From contig URTC01000077.1 of NCBI GenBank assembly GCA_900550765.1, positions 1 to 7,324 on the forward strand: DNA of 7,324 bases. Reading direction: 5' to 3'. Under the pieces are notes generated by a model, which had not been told where the DNA came from, did no database searches, and saw nothing but the letters and a program-made list of their open reading frames with translations. Of this stretch, positions 1-6,182 are shown in pieces; the first letter of the stretch is position 1, and each line of letters starts with the position of its first letter. The stretch is from an uncultured Clostridia bacterium. GTDB lineage: Bacteria > Bacillota > Clostridia > Christensenellales > QALW01. The translations under genes and the position numbers were made by a program.

Positions 1-2
1 TA

Positions 3-1154
3 ACCATTAAAGCTAAGCCCTCGCCCTCGCTTTCTTCCAACTGCAACCTTTCGGCACTGAAGGTACCCCAGGGATGTACGCTTTCGCCGGCATTTTCCTC
101 TAATGTAACGCAGTATACTTGTACGGTGCCCTACAGCGTTACGTCTTTCCCGATTGAACCTACGCGGTCCGATTCTAAATCCAGTATCGAGTTTATCGGC
201 AAGGTGAGCCTTGATGTAGGAAAAAATACCCGCAGTGTACGTGTGACGGCGGAAGACGGCACAACGAAAACCTATACGATTACCATCACCCGGCAGGCGG
301 AGGGAACCACCGAGCCTACGCCCACTCCTCCTGCAGATCAGCCGACAGTGCCTCCTGAGATGCCGCTGACGGTGACGGTGGACGGAAAAAACTTTACGCT
401 TGAGGAGCAGATCACGAAAGAGCTGCCGGCCGGCTTTGCTTTAGAGGAATATACCTATTCCGGCCGAACGATTCAGACGGCTGTTTTAAGTGAGGTGCGT
501 CTGGTGCTGCTTTCGGATGAAACGGATTCCTATTTTTATATTCTTAATGAAGCAGACCGTACGTTTGCACCGTTCCAGACTTTGACTTCCAGTGTACAGA
601 CGGTGTATACTGTTTTGACGTCCGGCACACAGGCTTTACCCCTTTCTTGGCGGGCAGCAGTGCTGGAGGTAGATGGCATAAGCTACAGCGCTTGGCAAAG
701 TGATGTACTGGGAGAGGGATATTATATCATCAGTACGATGAATAATGCTACAGGTGAGAAGTATCTGTGTGTGTACTGTACTGAAGATGGAACGATCCAA
801 AAGCTTTCTCCGGCGTTGTTGGAAGAAAAAAGTCTGTTGCAGGCTACGGAGCAGCCTCCTGTTGTTAAGCAGCTGCATTTTGATTGGCGCAAGGCAGCTT
901 TAGCGGCAGCCGTTGTGATATTGGCGGCTGTGATCATCGCAATCGTTGTGTTGTTTGTGAAGAAAAAGAAGCTGCAGCAGCCTGCTGCTGTGCATCATTG
1001 GGGAACGGCGCCTTCCTGGCAGGCCCCCCCTGCGGAAGAAGAGGATACGATAGAGCTTTTTGAGGTGAGCGAGACAAAAAAAGCTTCTGACGGTAAGAAG
1101 CAGGACGCGGTGCCGGAACAGTCTTCGCAAGACGACGATGGCGATTTTACTTAA
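3..1154 (+). CDS. Membrane-anchored surface protein with cadherin-like beta-sandwich domain (3' part, start outside window)
   Basis: The reading frame is open from base 3 to the TAA at 1152-1154, giving 383 visible residues; the true start lies upstream. Visible residues about 13-97 fit the cadherin-like beta-sandwich family (PF12733 type): NLSALKV, then TLSPAFSSNVTQYTCTVPYS, and the closing VTAEDGTTKTYTITITR. A Pro/Thr-rich linker (TEPTPTPPADQPTVPPE) follows. Next comes an extracellular region of about 170 residues opening DGKNFTLEEQI and PAGFALEEYTYSG, which resembles modules I know from clostridial surface proteins but cannot name. A single transmembrane helix lies at about 299-319 (bases 897-959), followed by KKKK and an acidic tail of about 60 residues facing the cytoplasm. 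There is no LPXTG motif, so the anchor is the helix itself. The role is probably structural or in glycan or protein binding; no catalytic motif is visible. A GTG at 126 falls inside the cadherin-like domain and is not the start. Confidence 0.87.
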   Translation, partial: TIKAKPSPSLSSNCNLSALKVPQGCTLSPAFSSNVTQYTCTVPYSVTSFPIEPTRSDSKSSIEFIGKVSLDVGKNTRSVRVTAEDGTTKTYTITITRQAEGTTEPTPTPPADQPTVPPEMPLTVTVDGKNFTLEEQITKELPAGFALEEYTYSGRTIQTAVLSEVRLVLLSDETDSYFYILNEADRTFAPFQTLTSSVQTVYTVLTSGTQALPLSWRAAVLEVDGISYSAWQSDVLGEGYYIISTMNNATGEKYLCVYCTEDGTIQKLSPALLEEKSLLQATEQPPVVKQLHFDWRKAALAAAVVILAAVIIAIVVLFVKKKKLQQPAAVHHWGTAPSWQAPPAEEEDTIELFEVSETKKASDGKKQDAVPEQSSQDDDGDFT

Positions 1155-1162
1155 AAGATTCG

Positions 1163-1195
1163 GGGCGGATTGCTTGAGAGCATCCGCCCGTTTTT
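1163..1195 (+). terminator. Rho-independent terminator of the surface protein gene
   Basis: The arm GGGCGGAT (1163-1170), a bulged T, and GCT (1172-1174) pair with AGC (1179-1181) and ATCCGCCC (1182-1189) around a TGAG loop. One G and then TTTTT follow. It begins 8 bases after the stop codon, so it closes the upstream gene and separates it from the tRNA unit. Confidence 0.9.
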
Positions 1196-1245
1196 CGGCA
1201 AAATATTCTATGGCCGTATCAAATAAAGCTTTATAAAGAAAGTAC

Positions 1246-1274
1246 TTGACAATTCTCTTTTGATGGTCTATAAT
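1246..1274 (+). promoter_or_regulatory. Consensus sigma-A promoter of the tRNA gene
   Basis: A perfect -35 box TTGACA (1246-1251), a 17-base spacer and a perfect -10 box TATAAT (1269-1274) are present. Transcription should start near 1281, about 24 bases before the mature tRNA. This is the strongest promoter in the window, as expected for a stable RNA gene. Confidence 0.92.
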
Positions 1275-1304
1275 GAATACGCAATAAGAAATTGTTGCCC
1301 ATAT

Positions 1305-1381
<77 letters not shown>

Positions 1382-1385
1382 CATC

Positions 1386-1419
1386 GCGGCAGACCTTGAA
1401 GGCTTGCCGCAATTTTTTT
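1386..1419 (+). terminator. Terminator of the tRNA-fMet gene
   Basis: GCGGCA (1386-1391) pairs with TGCCGC (1405-1410). An inner helix CCT/AGG continues across a G-U pair and one mismatch to a TGA loop. Seven T follow at 1413-1419. It starts 5 bases after the CCA end. Confidence 0.87.
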
Positions 1420-1426
1420 GTAAAAA

Positions 1427-1466
1427 TTACGGCGCAGCGTGGCAGGCCGCCGCTCCTTTGCCGTAA
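1427..1466. repeat. Inverted repeat TTACGGC / GCCGTAA
   Basis: A perfect 7-base arm pair (1427-1433 and 1460-1466) encloses a GC-rich 26-base interior that can pair further. There is no T-run after it on the + strand. On the - strand it is followed by TTTTTAC, so it could act as a terminator for transcription from the right, although no - strand gene is visible. Confidence 0.45.
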
Positions 1467-1472
1467 AACGAT

Positions 1473-1530
1473 CCGCTGCTGCGTCTATGCCCCTGCAGGT
1501 GCGGGTATAACGCCTCCGCGGCGCTTTTTT
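1473..1530 (+). terminator. Long rod-like hairpin ending in six T
   Basis: CCGC (1473-1476) pairs with GCGG (1518-1521). After a 4x4 internal loop, GCGT (1481-1484) pairs with ACGC (1510-1513). After a bulged C, TATGCCC (1486-1492) pairs with GGGTATA (1503-1509), with one G-U. The loop is 10 bases. CGC and TTTTTT (1525-1530) follow. It is the second terminator-like hairpin after the tRNA and is longer than a usual backup terminator, so it could also be the end of a small RNA. Confidence 0.55.
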
Positions 1531-1548
1531 GTTTTTGCGGGTTTTCAG

Positions 1549-1578
1549 CACACCGATTCCGGTGTGTTTGCTTTTTTT
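1549..1578 (+). terminator. Third terminator-like hairpin downstream of the tRNA
   Basis: CACACCG (1549-1555) and CGGTGTG (1560-1566) form a 7-bp stem around ATTC. TTTGC and seven T (1572-1578) follow. The gene-free stretch 1382-1796 holds only these hairpins and, at its right end, the promoter of the next gene. Confidence 0.55.
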
Positions 1579-1718
1579 GAAGCATGTATTTTTTTCGGAA
1601 ATAAGGCTTTGGCCGTGATGTGCCTTTTGCGTGTCAATGGTTGTCTTCGATAAGTGAAACCATTAAACCGCTGCGCATGCAAGGAACGGCATTTCTTGTC
1701 CGTCAGGGCATATATTCC

Positions 1719-1746
1719 TTTACAAATATGTGAATTTCGTTATATT
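1719..1746 (+). promoter_or_regulatory. Probable sigma-A promoter of the 402-residue protein gene
   Basis: TTTACA (1719-1724), a 16-base spacer and TATATT (1741-1746) lie about 50 bases ahead of the ATG. TATTAT at 1743-1748 with an 18-base spacer is an alternative -10. The predicted leader is about 40 bases. The ribosome site is weak: AAGGCAGG (1779-1786), 10 bases before the ATG. Confidence 0.55.
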
Positions 1747-1796
1747 ATATTCTTAATTCTTAGCTATATTAGCATCAAAAGGCAGGTATTATCAAA

Positions 1797-3005
1797 ATGA
1801 ATAATAGATACGATGAAAATTTCTTTCACGATATTGTTTGGAAACGCTTTATAAGAATGCCGTACGGTCATTTGCTGGATTATGCAGGAAAGAGCGGCGA
1901 GGCCTATTATCCCACGGCGGAGGAATGCAAAAAATGTATGCCCAATCCCCTTGGCTGGTGGACCCCGATTGAAAACGGAGCATTTTTTACGGGGCTTTAT
2001 ACGTATGCTTTAATTGAAAAATATCATAAAGGCAAAGATAAAAAAACGGCAGAGGAAGTCAATATATTGATAAACGGTTTGTTTTTGCTGCAAGATGTCG
2101 GCCAGGTGGAAGGGTTTATCGCAAGAGGCGTAGCCGATGACGGCAAAAGCCATTACCCGGTTTCTTCTGAGGATCAGTTTACGCCGTGGGTTTTGGCCTT
2201 GTATGCGTATTATAAAAGTGATTTATGTGCGGAGAAAGAAGCGGTTAAAAATCGATTGTTAAGGGCATTGACTTCCGTAAGGGACTGCAATTGGAAAATT
2301 CCCTGCGATGTAAAGGCTCTTTACCGGGATGAGTGGGGAAATTCCGATACATGGCGCTGCGTATCCAAAATGCTTTTTTGTGCCAGGATTCTATTTGAGC
2401 TTACACAGGATGAAAAAGATTTATTGTTATTTAACAGGATAGCAAACGAGCATCCGCAGAATTGTATATACAGCAGACTGGAAATTGTATCCCATGGCTA
2501 TGCACATGATATGGTTGCATTTTTAGGCGTAAAGCAAACTTGGATTTGTGTATGTGCTCATTTGGCTATTCGGGAGTTGTTATTTTTAGATGCTGCAAAT
2601 AAGGAGTATTATAAAAAAGGTCTATTCAATAACGGTGTTACCGCGTTGGGTGTTGTTGATGATATGAAAAAATATGATAACCGAAAAGATGAATTTCATA
2701 TAGACTGGCGCGCTATGAACAAGTTGTGGGAATATTATGATAACGATGTTCGAAAAGGCGTAGAGATTGCCTGCCGGCAGAATGAATATTGGGAAAAAGA
2801 GATTGTTCCCCACAGATATATGGAGCATGCGGTTTTGGGGAATGCTGTTTTCGCAGCCTGGGTTGCGGTCACCTGTGAAGAAAAAAGAATTTCGGAGGCG
2901 GCGGCAAAAAAGCTGAGCGAGAATTTGGCTTTTGTGGATTGGGATAATCTGCATTTATCCTATGCATTTGCAGCGGAAAGTGCGTTGCTGTTCAAAGCTC
3001 ATTAA
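1797..3005 (+). CDS. Putative cytoplasmic six-hairpin (alpha/alpha toroid) glycosidase-like protein
   Basis: 402 residues starting at ATG 1797, with no signal peptide or membrane helix, so cytoplasmic. I cannot assign an exact family. The sequence has the look of (alpha/alpha)6-barrel sugar-active proteins: regularly spaced helices rich in Trp and Tyr, a PIENGAFFTGLY block (residues 58-69), GFIARGV...DGKSHYPVSSEDQFTPW (107-131), IPCDVKALYRDEWGN (168-182) and a late DNLHLSYAFAAESA (383-396). Asp and Glu residues in the ENGAF and SSEDQF blocks are candidate catalytic or sugar-binding residues, but this is inference. It has its own promoter, and the nearest gene is 505 bases downstream. It reads more A+T-rich than the gene pair at 4236-7232. 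A role in degrading an imported oligosaccharide is plausible given the glycan-related genes nearby. A non-enzymatic toroid protein is the main alternative. Confidence 0.75.
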   Translation: MNNRYDENFFHDIVWKRFIRMPYGHLLDYAGKSGEAYYPTAEECKKCMPNPLGWWTPIENGAFFTGLYTYALIEKYHKGKDKKTAEEVNILINGLFLLQDVGQVEGFIARGVADDGKSHYPVSSEDQFTPWVLALYAYYKSDLCAEKEAVKNRLLRALTSVRDCNWKIPCDVKALYRDEWGNSDTWRCVSKMLFCARILFELTQDEKDLLLFNRIANEHPQNCIYSRLEIVSHGYAHDMVAFLGVKQTWICVCAHLAIRELLFLDAANKEYYKKGLFNNGVTALGVVDDMKKYDNRKDEFHIDWRAMNKLWEYYDNDVRKGVEIACRQNEYWEKEIVPHRYMEHAVLGNAVFAAWVAVTCEEKRISEAAAKKLSENLAFVDWDNLHLSYAFAAESALLFKAH

Positions 3006-3045
3006 GCATATCCTTTCCGTTTGCTATGGCTGGTTATTAAAAGCG

Positions 3046-3152
3046 ATGACAGCCCTCAAAACCAGTAACCGTAATGGCTTCTGGCTTTTCTTGTGTTCAA
3101 AGGTAGCAACAAAAAATACCATTGCCTGATAGCAGAGGCCTGAGGCTGTCAT
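3046..3152. repeat. Inverted repeat closing a branched, RNA-like fold
   Basis: ATGACAGCC (3046-3054) is the exact reverse complement of GGCTGTCAT (3144-3152), enclosing 89 bases. Inside, AAAACCAG (3058-3065) pairs with CTGG-C-TTTT (3081-3089, one bulged C), and GCAA (3106-3109) pairs with TTGC (3122-3125). AACCAG (3060-3065) could instead pair with CTGGTT (3030-3035) upstream. No coding signal with a ribosome site exists on either strand. The closed, branched layout suggests a structured RNA or an interspersed palindromic repeat; which strand is transcribed is unknown. Confidence 0.5.
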
Positions 3153-3219
3153 AGCCGCACTTACCTGCATTACTGTGGGGGAGAAGAGAATTTGCTGCAG
3201 TAAAGAGGGCAGAAATCCT

Positions 3220-3263
3220 TTGGATAACGGAAGAACAGCCTGTTTGCAGTCCTTTTTATCCAA
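3220..3263. repeat. Inverted repeat TTGGATAA / TTATCCAA
   Basis: Perfect 8-base arms (3220-3227 and 3256-3263) enclose 28 bases, with a possible inner GGA/TCC helix (3229-3231, 3250-3252). It lies in the same gene-free stretch as the branched inverted repeat at 3046-3152 and may belong to the same element. Confidence 0.45.
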
Positions 3264-3345
3264 TGGGGAATGGACGATTTTGTATTATAAAATGTGTGCA
3301 GCATGATAAACTTTTATCGAAAATAGCCGTAGAGATGCTCCGTTT

Positions 3346-3393
3346 TATGTAAATCTTTTGCTTTTTGAGCGCTTTTACATCAAGATTTACATA
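3346..3393. repeat. 12-bp perfect inverted repeat TATGTAAATCTT / AAGATTTACATA
   Basis: The arms lie at 3346-3357 and 3382-3393 with a 24-base loop. A third TTTACAT copy (3374-3380) in the loop can compete with the right arm for the left arm, giving two mutually exclusive pairings. It lies about 80 bases upstream of the protease promoter, so it may be a regulator-binding site or a switch-like leader element. Confidence 0.55.
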
Positions 3394-3436
3394 GCAGACT
3401 GAAAAATTTTTCGTTACAATAGTGATGAAACGCTAT

Positions 3437-3466
3437 ATTTTTTATTTTCTTATGAAAATAAAAAAT
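3437..3466. repeat. 13-bp perfect A+T palindrome upstream of the protease promoter
   Basis: ATTTTTTATTTTC (3437-3449) and GAAAATAAAAAAT (3454-3466) are exact reverse complements around a TTAT loop. The pattern ends 9 bases before the -35 box of the next gene. It contains only one GC pair, so it is a weak RNA hairpin; an operator or an UP-like A+T element is equally possible. Confidence 0.55.
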
Positions 3467-3475
3467 CTTTTAATA

Positions 3476-3504
3476 TTGAAATTTTTATTTTAGAATGATA
3501 TAAT
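3476..3504 (+). promoter_or_regulatory. Extended -10 sigma-A promoter placed for a leaderless transcript
   Basis: TTGAAA (3476-3481), a 17-base spacer and TATAAT (3499-3504) preceded by TGA (3496-3498) form an extended -10. The expected start of transcription, about 7 bases past the -10 box, coincides with the ATG at 3511. No Shine-Dalgarno sequence can fit in such a transcript. Confidence 0.8.
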
Positions 3505-3510
3505 GCTTTT

Positions 3511-4056
3511 ATGAAAATACCGTTTATGATTATTCGTTCTAACCGGCGTACGGTAGCTTTGGAATTTACCGAAGAAGGATTCTTGCGTGTTCGCGGGCCC
3601 CTTTGGTTTACGGATAAAGATGCTGAAAAGTTTGTGCAGAAAAATGAGCCGTGGATCAGGGCGCATCAGCCGGCGGCTGCGGAAAGATATCGGCGTTTGC
3701 AGGCGTTTTCGGCAGAGGATATCGAAAGACTGAAACAGCGGGCAAGGGAAATGCTGCCCGCTCGGGTGGAGTATTATTCGCATTTGATGCAACTTACGCC
3801 TGCAGCGGTGAAAATTACCGCGGCTAAAAAACGTTTTGGGAGCTGCAGCGGCAGGAACTCGCTTTGTTTTTCTTGCTTTTTGGTGCTGTATCCTCCTGAG
3901 GCAGTGGATTACGTGGTGGTACATGAATTGGCCCATATCCGGCATCATGATCATAGTCCGGCGTTTCATGCACTGGTAAAACAATATTTGCCCGATGCCG
4001 AACAACGGCGCAGGCTGCTGAAACAACCCATTTCCGATAAAACGGGGGATAGATAG
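3511..4056 (+). CDS. YgjP/SprT-like (DUF45) zinc metalloprotease
   Basis: 181 residues, a usual length for the short clostridial members of the YgjP-like, M48-type DUF45 family (PF01863). The N-terminal strand MIIRSNRRTVALEF (6-19) and WIRAH segment (48-52) match the family's beta and basic helical start. RFGSCSGRNSLCFS (108-121) matches the conserved R-[FW]-GSC block. HELAH (138-142) gives two zinc-binding histidines and the catalytic Glu139; HS at 148-149 supplies the probable third ligand, followed by the usual F-H. It should be a soluble zinc hydrolase with no signal peptide; the natural substrate of this family is poorly known. Start: ATG 3511 sits where the promoter predicts the transcript to begin, and ATG 3526 (residue 6) is the alternative, but neither has a ribosome site. 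The gene stands alone. Confidence 0.93.
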   Translation: MKIPFMIIRSNRRTVALEFTEEGFLRVRGPLWFTDKDAEKFVQKNEPWIRAHQPAAAERYRRLQAFSAEDIERLKQRAREMLPARVEYYSHLMQLTPAAVKITAAKKRFGSCSGRNSLCFSCFLVLYPPEAVDYVVVHELAHIRHHDHSPAFHALVKQYLPDAEQRRRLLKQPISDKTGDR

Positions 4057-4080
4057 CGGCTTTTTTTGCTTTTAAGCCGC
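4056..4080. other. Hairpin GCGGCTT / AAGCCGC overlapping the protease stop codon
   Basis: Arms 4056-4062 and 4074-4080 enclose an 11-base T-rich loop. The T-run lies inside the loop and not after the stem, so it is not a standard terminator; it may still protect or end the protease mRNA. Confidence 0.4.
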
Positions 4081-4147
4081 GGCGGTGGTTTATGGCTTGA
4101 AAAGAATTAGAATATTTTAAAAATGTGTATGCAGCTTTTGCTTTCGG

Positions 4148-4176
4148 TTGAAAAACGATAGGAATATCAGTATGAT
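4148..4176 (+). promoter_or_regulatory. Probable promoter of the GH99-like gene pair
   Basis: TTGAAA (4148-4153), a 17-base spacer and TATGAT (4171-4176) form a good sigma-A promoter. TATAAT at 4182-4187 is a second possible -10 box but lacks a well-placed -35. The expected leader is about 50 bases. The coding start is set by AGGAGGA (4226-4232) just before ATG 4236. Confidence 0.65.
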
Positions 4177-4185
4177 CACATTATA

Positions 4186-4208
4186 ATTAAATGCTGATTG
4201 CATTTAAT
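4186..4208. promoter_or_regulatory. 9-bp inverted repeat in the leader of the GH99-like gene pair
   Basis: ATTAAATGC (4186-4194) and GCATTTAAT (4200-4208) flank a TGATT loop. The repeat lies at the expected transcription start and ends 17 bases before the ribosome site. It may be an operator for a repressor or a 5' stabilising hairpin. The ATG at 4191 lies in its left arm and is unlikely to be used. Confidence 0.55.
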
Positions 4209-4235
4209 ATAAAAAGAAAGGATTTAGGAGGAACC

Positions 4236-6155
4236 ATGAAAAAATTTTTATGTATGATGCTTGCGGCGGCTATGCTGTTTACAAGCATCGGGCTGTTGCA
4301 GCTTACGGCGTTTGCCGCTACAGAAGAATTATTGGAAAACGGCAATCTTGAAGAAGGCGATGAGACCGGCTTTTTCCAATATGGCGGAGCACATGATCTG
4401 TATGTAGATGCAGAATATGCCCATTCGGGTGAATACGGTATGCTGATAGAAAACCGTGCGGATCAGTATGCGATTCATGCGATGAATATCACCGATATCG
4501 TGATGGAGAACGGTCCCGGAACATATAAAGCCAGCGTTTGGGTAAAGTTAAGGGATAGCGACGACGGCGCGGGGAATTGTCAGCTGGTGCTCAATTTCCG
4601 CCACAAGGGAGAATCACAGGATAACTATCGGACGGGAGAGAGAAAAGTACTGACTACTGAGTGGCAGCTGTTTACCTTTGAGGGTGAACTGGATTTTGAC
4701 CTGGAAAAGGGTTTGGATCACTGCTATATTTATGCACAGGTACGCGGCCAGGATGACGCCGGTAAGGATAACGGCCTTGGTCCGGCATTCTGCTTGGATG
4801 ACTTGAGCTTAGTAAAGACCAGTGCAGTAAACGGTGTGGAAGTGATCAAGCCTGCTGATGTGGAAATGACCCATATCAATGCCTTGGAAGGAACCAGAAG
4901 CGAGGTCACCAGTGTAGGGGCGATTCGCTGGGATGCCTGGTATACCCATGACGGACAGGAAGACAGCGTAATTTCCCAGGTTGAGCGGTCCTTAAGTCCG
5001 GCAAAATATCATTTCCGCGCACCGTTCTATGCGGAAATCACACAGGACGGCGGGATTACCATACCGAAATACACACAGGAAGAATTTGATAAAGAGATGG
5101 AATATGCCATTGAAGCCGGCATCGATTATTTCGGTTATGTATGGTACAGCAGCGATATGAGAGCCGCCAGGGATTTCCATACTACCAGTAAGTATAAGAA
5201 TGATGTAAAGCTTTGCGCTGTGTTTGACGGCAACGCCATTGGCAAAAAGTATGCCAGAGAAGAGATGGCCGTGCTTTTGAAGGAAGAGTATTATATGACT
5301 GTGCTGGACGGCCGTCCGCTGATGTATTATTTCGGCGATTCGGGTAATATCAGCGCGATAGCGGACGATATTGAATATTACCGCGGTCTTTGTGTTACTT
5401 TAGGACTTCCGGCACCGTTTGCTGTTGTCATGAATTTGGGCGCCAGCGAAAGTTTCGGTGCGTATGCGGATGCTGTTTCCGACTATGCCATTTTCGGCAG
5501 TAAAGGTGTTACTTTCCGGGAACTGATGAATATCGGCATAAGAACCTGGAATAACCATGCGGCGGATCAGATGCAGTTTGTACCCACTGTGACCGCCGGC
5601 TGGCATAATGGCCCGCGTATCGATAACCCCGTAACATGGACCAAGCCCAATGCGGACAGCTGGGTGGAATATGCGACCGACGCGGAGATTCAGGAGCATA
5701 TGGAAAATGCCCTGTGGTATATGCAGCAGCAGAAGAATTCCCTGTTTACCATGGCCAATACTGTGATGATCTATGCCTGGAACGAGCATGATGAAGGCGG
5801 CTGGATCTGTCCGACACTGGCGGTAGATGAAAACGGCAATCAGCTGTATAACGAGGATGGCTCGAAAAAGATTAACGACGGCCGTATTCAAGCGGTAAAG
5901 GCCGCAATTGAAAAGTATAAAAATGGCGAGGCTCTTGCGGCCGTTGAGGATACCGGCAGTGAGGCTTCGGCGACTCCGATGCCGACAGCTACCGCTCAGC
6001 CTACAGATTCTGTCGATAATCCCTCAGAAAGCGGAAATACGTGGATTTGGTTTGTGATCGGCGGCGTTGTGGTAGTAGCGGTTGCGGCGGTTGTAGTTGT
6101 TACCGTGGTGAAAAAGAAAAAATCCGGCGAAAATGCCGATGAACCGAAAGAATAA
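4236..6155 (+). CDS. Exported, membrane-anchored GH99/WbsX-like glycoside hydrolase with CBM4/9-like module
   Basis: 639 residues from ATG 4236, chosen for its AGGAGGA ribosome site and the signal peptide that begins there; an in-frame ATG at 4191 has neither. Domains: Sec signal peptide 1-27 (MKKF, hydrophobic core, cleavage near AFA-A); a CBM4/9-like carbohydrate-binding domain about 30-195 (ELLENGNLEEG at the start, FCLDDLSLV at the end); a GH99/WbsX-like domain about 225-564; a Pro/Thr/Ser linker about 574-600; a transmembrane helix about 602-625; and KKKKSGENADEPKE. In GH99 enzymes the pair of glutamates three apart in WNExxEG is catalytic; here W515-N-E517-H-D-E520-G-G keeps it. GH99 acts on alpha-mannans or related glycans, but the substrate here is not shown by sequence. 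It should sit on the outer face of the membrane. WbsX proteins have also been annotated as polysaccharide-biosynthesis or transferase proteins, so the activity is inferred. Confidence 0.88.
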   Translation: MKKFLCMMLAAAMLFTSIGLLQLTAFAATEELLENGNLEEGDETGFFQYGGAHDLYVDAEYAHSGEYGMLIENRADQYAIHAMNITDIVMENGPGTYKASVWVKLRDSDDGAGNCQLVLNFRHKGESQDNYRTGERKVLTTEWQLFTFEGELDFDLEKGLDHCYIYAQVRGQDDAGKDNGLGPAFCLDDLSLVKTSAVNGVEVIKPADVEMTHINALEGTRSEVTSVGAIRWDAWYTHDGQEDSVISQVERSLSPAKYHFRAPFYAEITQDGGITIPKYTQEEFDKEMEYAIEAGIDYFGYVWYSSDMRAARDFHTTSKYKNDVKLCAVFDGNAIGKKYAREEMAVLLKEEYYMTVLDGRPLMYYFGDSGNISAIADDIEYYRGLCVTLGLPAPFAVVMNLGASESFGAYADAVSDYAIFGSKGVTFRELMNIGIRTWNNHAADQMQFVPTVTAGWHNGPRIDNPVTWTKPNADSWVEYATDAEIQEHMENALWYMQQQKNSLFTMANTVMIYAWNEHDEGGWICPTLAVDENGNQLYNEDGSKKINDGRIQAVKAAIEKYKNGEALAAVEDTGSEASATPMPTATAQPTDSVDNPSESGNTWIWFVIGGVVVVAVAAVVVVTVVKKKKSGENADEPKE

Positions 6156-6182
6156 ACAGCGGCCAAAAAAGGGGGAGCGCAT

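Noticed and set aside
126..128. GTG as the start of the first gene
   Set aside because: The cadherin-like domain begins upstream (NLSALKV and TLSPAF lie before it) and the frame stays open to base 3, so the gene is cut by the window edge.
1420..1580. T-box or other known riboswitch downstream of the tRNA
   Set aside because: No T-box sequence, specifier loop or following amino-acid gene; the next coding start is more than 200 bases away with its own promoter.
3024..3263. 79-residue - strand reading frame
   Set aside because: It starts at TTG with no ribosome site, has no known motif and lies over inverted repeats. It is kept only as part of the finding on the gene-free region.
3490..4026. 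178-residue - strand reading frame
   Set aside because: It is a shadow of the metalloprotease gene, whose HELAH and RFGSC motifs fix the + strand frame.
4056..4080. Standard terminator for the metalloprotease gene
   Set aside because: The T-run lies in the loop and GGCGGTGG follows the stem, so it lacks the 3' T-tract; it is listed only as a hairpin.
4191..4193. Upstream ATG for the exported GH99-like protein
   Set aside because: It has no ribosome site, lies in a hairpin arm, and would put 15 charged or polar residues before a clear signal peptide.
5400..5891. - strand reading frame within the GH99-like gene, and similar ones at 6024-6512 and 6585-7007
   Set aside because: All are antisense to strongly conserved coding sequence and show no domain.
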